From positions 1-17,617 of the forward strand of contig CAYVUI010000095.1 of NCBI GenBank assembly GCA_964454745.1: DNA of 17,617 nucleotides, in the 5' to 3' direction. Shown in pieces: positions 13,970 to 17,617 of the stretch (within the stretch, counting starts at the first letter, position 1; every line of letters starts with the position of its first letter). A program made the position numbers and the translations under genes. Below the pieces are notes generated by a model that saw only the letters and a list, made by a program, of their open reading frames with translations, made no database searches and was not told the DNA's origin. Source of the DNA: CAYVUI01 sp964454745. Its GTDB lineage: Bacteria; Planctomycetota; Phycisphaerae; Sedimentisphaerales; Anaerohalosphaeraceae.

Positions 13970-14875
13970 ATGAGGACGATTTTAGCTGCGATTCTAATTT
14001 CATGTTTGATGTCCGGTGGTGTTTTGGCGGATACATTTGGCAGCGGGGGGAATCAATTCGATATCGAGTTTGTTGATATTTCCAGCTCTACGAATCCGGG
14101 GGGTTTGGGTTTCGTTGATTATGATTACCGAATGGGCACATACGAGATTACAAACCATCAATGGGACAAGTTCAGTAGCAGCCTGCCTGCACCTGTGACA
14201 GGGTATCCGTCAGGTGCTTACGATCAAGAACCGTATTGGGAAGGTTCGAATGTGCCGACCACGAATATAAGCTGGTTCGAGGCGGCCCAGTTTGTTAATT
14301 GGCTGAATACATCCAGTGGTTATCATGCTGCGTATAATTTTGACAGCGGTAGGGGCGGCCCGGACAATTACAGTCTATATCCCTGGGACAGTGAAGACGC
14401 ATGGGATGATAGTACTCGGCTCAGGCATAAGGATGCGTATTATTTTTTACCAACCGAGGATGAATGGGTCAAAGCAGCCTACTGGAACGGCTCGAAGCGT
14501 CAAACCTATTCCAATGCCTCTGAGAGTGATCTTGTTTCTCTCATTTCACCAGATCCTGATAAATGGAATTACTGGCCTACAAACCTGTCTGGTCCCTGGG
14601 ATATTGGCAGCGGTGTGGAGGAACTGAACGGCACTTTTGATATGATGGGTAATGTGAGTGAATGGATGGAAGGGCCCTACATCATATACGATAACTATCG
14701 CGTAATTCGGGGTGGGTGTTATGAGGATATTGACATTTATTTACGGTTGAGTGCGAAAACAACCGGTCTGCCGTATGATGAATTGATCAATGTAGGTTTT
14801 CGTGTTGCATCGGTTCCGGAGCCGGGGAGTTTGGTGTTGATTGGCCTGGGCGGATTGGCTATGAAGAAGACGTAA
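13970..14875 (+). CDS. Secreted SUMF1-domain protein with PEP-CTERM sorting signal
   Basis: This 301-residue protein has a signal peptide (about 1-20, cleavage after GGVLA) and an FGE/SUMF1-like C-type-lectin fold: YRMGTYEITNHQW (53-65), NISWFEAAQFVNWLN (99-113), YFLPTEDEWVKAAYW (158-172), FDMMGNVSEWMEG (223-235), and RVIRGGCYED (244-253). The C-terminus is VPEPGSLVLIG, then GLGGLAMKKT, a PEP-CTERM signal for exosortase-dependent sorting. Its hydrophobic segment is short and the basic tail is only KK. The paired active-site cysteines of formylglycine-generating enzymes are not evident, so it is more likely a binding or structural protein than an enzyme. Base composition is lower in GC than the nif genes. 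Such proteins are numerous in planctomycetes; the substrate or partner is unknown. Tat dependence is not indicated because there is no twin-arginine motif. Confidence 0.85.
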   Translation: MRTILAAILISCLMSGGVLADTFGSGGNQFDIEFVDISSSTNPGGLGFVDYDYRMGTYEITNHQWDKFSSSLPAPVTGYPSGAYDQEPYWEGSNVPTTNISWFEAAQFVNWLNTSSGYHAAYNFDSGRGGPDNYSLYPWDSEDAWDDSTRLRHKDAYYFLPTEDEWVKAAYWNGSKRQTYSNASESDLVSLISPDPDKWNYWPTNLSGPWDIGSGVEELNGTFDMMGNVSEWMEGPYIIYDNYRVIRGGCYEDIDIYLRLSAKTTGLPYDELINVGFRVASVPEPGSLVLIGLGGLAMKKT

Positions 14876-14930
14876 GTATTCCATGTTTTCGGTTGGCTGC
14901 GGCAACCCCAGTATTATTGATCTACGGTGT

Positions 14931-14954
14931 TAATTGGTGCCTGTCCCTGTTTTT
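14931..14954. repeat. 24-nt dispersed repeat, right copy
   Basis: It contains GGTGCCTGTCCCTGTTTTT and matches the copy at 12982-13005 at 19 of 24 positions in the same orientation. It overlaps the tatC stop codon (complement of 14953-14955), so it forms the immediate 3' flank of tatC. Confidence 0.5.
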
Positions 14955-15732
14955 ATGACTTGTTTTTCTGTTCTTTTTTGCGTCGTTTCATAAAGCGCAG
15001 GATTCTGCATACGATGATACTGCCCTCAAAGAGCAGGTAGAGAGGCAGACCAAGGGCGACCTGGCTGATGACGTCCGGCGGGGTTACGATTGCAGCGACG
15101 ATCGCGATGCCGAGGATGATGAATTTTCGTGCCTTGCCCAGCGCTGCGATCGAGACCAGGCCCATCTGTTCGGCCCCGACGATGGCGATGGGCATCTGGA
15201 AAGCGGCCCCGAAAACGAGGGTGAGGGTCAGGATGAAGTTGACGTAGTTGGAAAGTGTGGGCTTAAAGGCGACGTAGTCAATGCCGACATCGAATTTTAT
15301 CAGGGCAATCATCGTGATCCGTGCGATGACGGTGACAAAGAACAATGCCCCGGCGATGAAAAGGCCCGCGCTGATCGGGGCGATGGCGTAGATGTATCTT
15401 CGTTCATGTTTGTAAAGGCCGGAAGAGACGAACATCCATAACTGGTAAAAGATCCATGGGGCAGTTAAGACGAGCCCGAATACGAGGCAGGTCTTAAAGT
15501 AGATAATGAATTTTTCGGGTAACTGGATGGTTTGCAGTTCCGGGGTGATGCCGGCATAGGCCGTGGCGCTTTCGTAGGGCATTGCGACCAGGGCCAGCAG
15601 GAACTTGCCGAAGAAGAGGCAGACGATCATCCCTGCGCCCAGGCCCAGGAGGCTGCGTATGAGGCGCAGACGGAGCTCTTCGAGGTGGTCCCCGAGACTC
15701 ATCGACCGCAGTTCTTCTTGTTTCGGTTCCAT
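14953..15732 (-). CDS. tatC: Sec-independent translocase receptor subunit TatC
   Basis: TatC recognises twin-arginine signal peptides and recruits TatA. The 259-residue protein has six predicted membrane helices (about 24-42, 76-98, 115-140, 160-185, 203-217, 221-244). Family motifs are HLEELRLRL (16-24), the LPEKFIIYFK segment with Glu73, PWIFYQLWMF (92-101), FGAAFQMPI (174-182) and TPPDVISQ (217-224). A basic cytoplasmic tail ends the protein. The start is ATG (complement of 15730-15732), with AGAAAG as a weak ribosome site. It is divergent from ackA and convergent toward the PEP-CTERM gene. The usual tatABC operon is broken here; no tatB was seen. Confidence 0.95.
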   Translation of the reverse strand: MEPKQEELRSMSLGDHLEELRLRLIRSLLGLGAGMIVCLFFGKFLLALVAMPYESATAYAGITPELQTIQLPEKFIIYFKTCLVFGLVLTAPWIFYQLWMFVSSGLYKHERRYIYAIAPISAGLFIAGALFFVTVIARITMIALIKFDVGIDYVAFKPTLSNYVNFILTLTLVFGAAFQMPIAIVGAEQMGLVSIAALGKARKFIILGIAIVAAIVTPPDVISQVALGLPLYLLFEGSIIVCRILRFMKRRKKEQKNKS

Positions 15733-15960
15733 TATGTATTCTTTCTAAAGATTTAAACGGTCAGATTACACGAAAGCGGGGGATTTGGCAACCGTTTTCA
15801 TTTGGGTTCGATTGCTGTTTCTATGCGAAAAAGAGGTTTTTTGAAGGCGGTTCCTGCATCTTTTCCCTTGAGGCGGCCGGAACGGGGGGATATAATCGCA
15901 TCGGTTGGGGCTTTGAATGCCTGAAATTCCGTCGAAACCCATTGAATCAGGAAGCAGTAA
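15733..15960. other. Divergent tatC-ackA intergenic region
   Basis: These 228 bp hold the ackA promoter (15868-15896) and, on the minus strand, a weak candidate for tatC: TTGCCA followed by TGTAAT with a 15-nt spacer (about 15763-15790). Nothing else was seen. Confidence 0.55.
15868..15896 (+). promoter_or_regulatory. Sigma-70-type promoter of ackA
   Basis: TTGAGG (15868-15873), a 17-nt spacer and a perfect TATAAT (15891-15896). The start site would be near 15903, about 58 nt before the ackA ATG. AGGAAG (15949-15954) is the ribosome binding site. Confidence 0.72.
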
Positions 15961-17154
15961 ATGATTATTCTCGTTATTAATGCAGGTTCCTCTTCGATTA
16001 AGTACCAGCTTTATGATATGCCTGAAAAGACGATCCTTGAGAAAGGGCTTGTCGAATGTATCGGCCAGGAGCAGTCTCGGCTGGTCCGCAAGACGCCGGA
16101 GGGGCCAATTGAGCTGGAAACGCCGATTCCGGATCATGAGGCCGGTATGGATATGATTGCTCATGCCCTGGCCTCGGGTGAGAAGGCGGTTCTTTCGGAT
16201 ATCGCCCAGATCGAGGCGGTGGGGCACCGCGTGGTCCACGGGGGTGAGGAATTTACCGGATCGGTAGAGATTAACGATCATGTGATTGAGTCTATCGAGA
16301 AGTTTGCCGACCTTGCGCCTCTGCATAATCCGCCGAACCTGACGGGGATCCGCGCGGCGATGCATAAGCTGCCGGCTGCCGTGCAGGTGGCTTGCTTTGA
16401 TACGGCGTTTCACACCTCGATCCCGAAGACGGCGTACCTGTATGCTCTGCCATATGAGATTTATGAGAAGTATCGTGTCCGCCGGTATGGTTTTCATGGG
16501 ACGAGCCATCGGTTTGTGACCCGCCAGGCAGCGGAGATGCTGGGCAAGCCTTTGGACGAGGTGAATGTGATTACGTGCCATTTGGGCAACGGCTGTTCGA
16601 TTGCGGCGGTTAAGAACGGCAAATCGGTGGATACGTCGATGGGATTGACGCCGCTGGAAGGGCTGGTGATGGGGACGCGGACGGGTGATTTTGATCCGGC
16701 GATTTTGTTCTACCTGGCCCGGAAGGGGTATTCGATCGAGGACCTGGATAAGATGTGCAACAAGCAGAGCGGGCTTTTGGGGATTTCCGGGGAGTCGAAC
16801 GATATGCGGAACCTCGATGAGCTGGCTCAAAATGGGCATGAACGGGCGAAGCTGGCGATTGATATTTTTTGCTACCGCGTGAAGAAGTATATCGGGACGT
16901 ATACGTCTGTGCTGGGGCGGCTGGATGCGGTCGTGTTTACCGGCGGGATCGGTGAGAATAACGGGCAGATTCGTGAGGCGGTCTGCTCGGAGCAGACGCA
17001 GATTGGGATTGAGATCGATCCGGAGGCGAATGGGGCCTTTAAGGGGGAGGATTTGGATGTTTCGAGTCCGGATTCTCGTGTAAAGGTGCTGGTGATTCCG
17101 ACCGATGAAGAGATTATCATCGCTAATGATACGTATCGAATTGCACAGGAATAG
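15961..17154 (+). CDS. ackA: Acetate kinase
   Basis: It interconverts acetyl phosphate plus ADP and acetate plus ATP, giving substrate-level ATP during fermentation or acetate activation. The 397-residue length is standard. Motifs are NAGSSSIKY (7-15), VGHRVVHGG (87-95), CFDTAFH (145-151), YGFHGTSHR (176-184), HLGNGCSIAA (207-216), DTSMGLTPLEG (224-234), GTRTGDFDP (238-246) and FTGGIGEN. Active-site residues by family comparison are Arg90, Asp147, His179 and Arg240. No pta gene is visible within the window. Its ATP yield could support nitrogen fixation under anoxia, but that link is only inferred. The following gene starts 5 bp after the stop, so the two are probably co-transcribed. Confidence 0.98.
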   Translation: MIILVINAGSSSIKYQLYDMPEKTILEKGLVECIGQEQSRLVRKTPEGPIELETPIPDHEAGMDMIAHALASGEKAVLSDIAQIEAVGHRVVHGGEEFTGSVEINDHVIESIEKFADLAPLHNPPNLTGIRAAMHKLPAAVQVACFDTAFHTSIPKTAYLYALPYEIYEKYRVRRYGFHGTSHRFVTRQAAEMLGKPLDEVNVITCHLGNGCSIAAVKNGKSVDTSMGLTPLEGLVMGTRTGDFDPAILFYLARKGYSIEDLDKMCNKQSGLLGISGESNDMRNLDELAQNGHERAKLAIDIFCYRVKKYIGTYTSVLGRLDAVVFTGGIGENNGQIREAVCSEQTQIGIEIDPEANGAFKGEDLDVSSPDSRVKVLVIPTDEEIIIANDTYRIAQE

Positions 17155-17159
17155 CGGTA

Positions 17160-17617
17160 ATGGCCGATAATCAAAAACAATTTCTGCCTTTGACGCCTTC
17201 GCAGATTCAGCAGCTTGAGAAAAACGGCTGCAGGGCGAAGGACTGGCAGAAGGTTTTGGTTCATAAGGGGCTGATCGATCCGGAGCGGTTTCTGGGGGTG
17301 TATTTTTCGGGGACGGTTCGCCTGGAAGAGCAGACGGGGGCGGTGAGACTGAGCGAAACGATTACCGAGGAATGCGGGGTTTACCAGGCGGCTTTGCATA
17401 ATGTATACCTGGCCTCGAATGTGTTTGTGCGGAATGTGAACAATCGCGTGGAGAATTACGCGATTGGCAGCGGGGCGGTGATTGACAATGTGGATTTGCT
17501 TGCGGGGGCGGGGCCGAGCTCGTTTGGCAATGGTGTTGAGGCGTCGGTTGTTTGCGAGGCGGGGGGCCGGGAGGTGATGTTGTATGATCGGCTGACGGCG
17601 CAGGTTGCGCATCTGCT
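17160..17617 (+). CDS. DUF4954-like protein, 5' part (3' truncated by window edge)
   Basis: The frame opens at ATG 17160 with AGGA (17147-17150) upstream and stays open to the window end, showing 152 residues. Recognisable features are LTPSQIQQLEKNGCRAKDW (10-28), then FSGTVRLEE, a LHNVYLASNVFVRNVNNRV segment, and ENYAIGSGAVIDNVD, which reads like a left-handed beta-helix (hexapeptide-type) repeat. From memory this resembles DUF4954 proteins of Bacteroidetes and planctomycetes, which look like sugar-nucleotide or acyl-transferase relatives but have no settled function. The 5-bp gap from ackA suggests one transcript. Confidence 0.7.
   Translation, partial: MADNQKQFLPLTPSQIQQLEKNGCRAKDWQKVLVHKGLIDPERFLGVYFSGTVRLEEQTGAVRLSETITEECGVYQAALHNVYLASNVFVRNVNNRVENYAIGSGAVIDNVDLLAGAGPSSFGNGVEASVVCEAGGREVMLYDRLTAQVAHL

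Noticed and set aside
14891..14907. Hairpin GGTTG/CAACC after the PEP-CTERM gene as terminator
   Set aside because: 5-bp stem with no T-run on either strand.
1..17617. CRISPR array, tRNA, rRNA, insertion sequence or phage genes
   Set aside because: No regularly spaced repeats, no transposase or phage protein motifs, and no tRNA or rRNA-like sequence were recognised by reading.

Overview
The window most likely comes from an anaerobic or facultatively anaerobic planctomycete, probably of the Phycisphaerae/Sedimentisphaerales type. Three things point there. One secreted protein has a SUMF1 (sulfatase-modifying-factor) domain and a PEP-CTERM tail. A DUF4954-like gene sits at the right edge. An intergenic region is filled with CCGCGAAAG-type repeats. 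The nitrogenase genes are of the anaerobe type: nifI1 and nifI2 lie between nifH and nifD, NifD carries an internal insert, and NifK has a short N-terminus. The taxonomic call is inference, because no rRNA or housekeeping marker is present.

Region 1 (1-543) is the 3' end of nifA, the sigma-54-dependent activator of nitrogen fixation. Region 2 (544-986) is an AT-rich control region. It holds five same-strand TGTGAC repeats at enhancer distance, a 13-bp palindrome and a -24/-12 promoter just upstream of nifH. The classical TGT-N10-ACA NifA site was not found.

Region 3 (987-12883) is one tightly packed + strand cluster: nifH, nifI1, nifI2, nifD, nifK, nifE, nifN, nifB, a [2Fe-2S] ferredoxin, a fused modA-modB and modC. 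No gap exceeds about 55 bp and several genes overlap, so a single transcript is plausible. The products cover the Fe protein (NifH), its two PII-type switches (NifI1/NifI2), the MoFe protein (NifDK), the FeMo-co scaffold (NifEN), the radical-SAM enzyme making the cofactor core (NifB, with a NifX-like tail), an electron carrier, and molybdate import. nifV, nifS, nifU and dedicated flavodoxin genes are not in the window.

Region 4 (12884-15960) holds the Tat export genes tatA (+) and tatC (-), converging on a PEP-CTERM/SUMF1 gene. A repeat-rich non-coding stretch of about 0.5 kb lies between tatA and that gene. Two diverged copies of a 24-nt GGTG-n-CTG-n-CCCTG element lie at either end of the tatA to PEP-CTERM segment. 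Clear sigma-70-like promoters precede tatA, the PEP-CTERM gene and ackA.

Region 5 (15961-17617) is acetate kinase (ackA), followed after 5 bp by the 5' part of a DUF4954-like gene that runs off the window. The strongest leads are the repeated TGTGAC element upstream of nifH, which may be a non-canonical enhancer, and the ModA-ModB fusion that tethers the molybdate-binding protein to its own permease.
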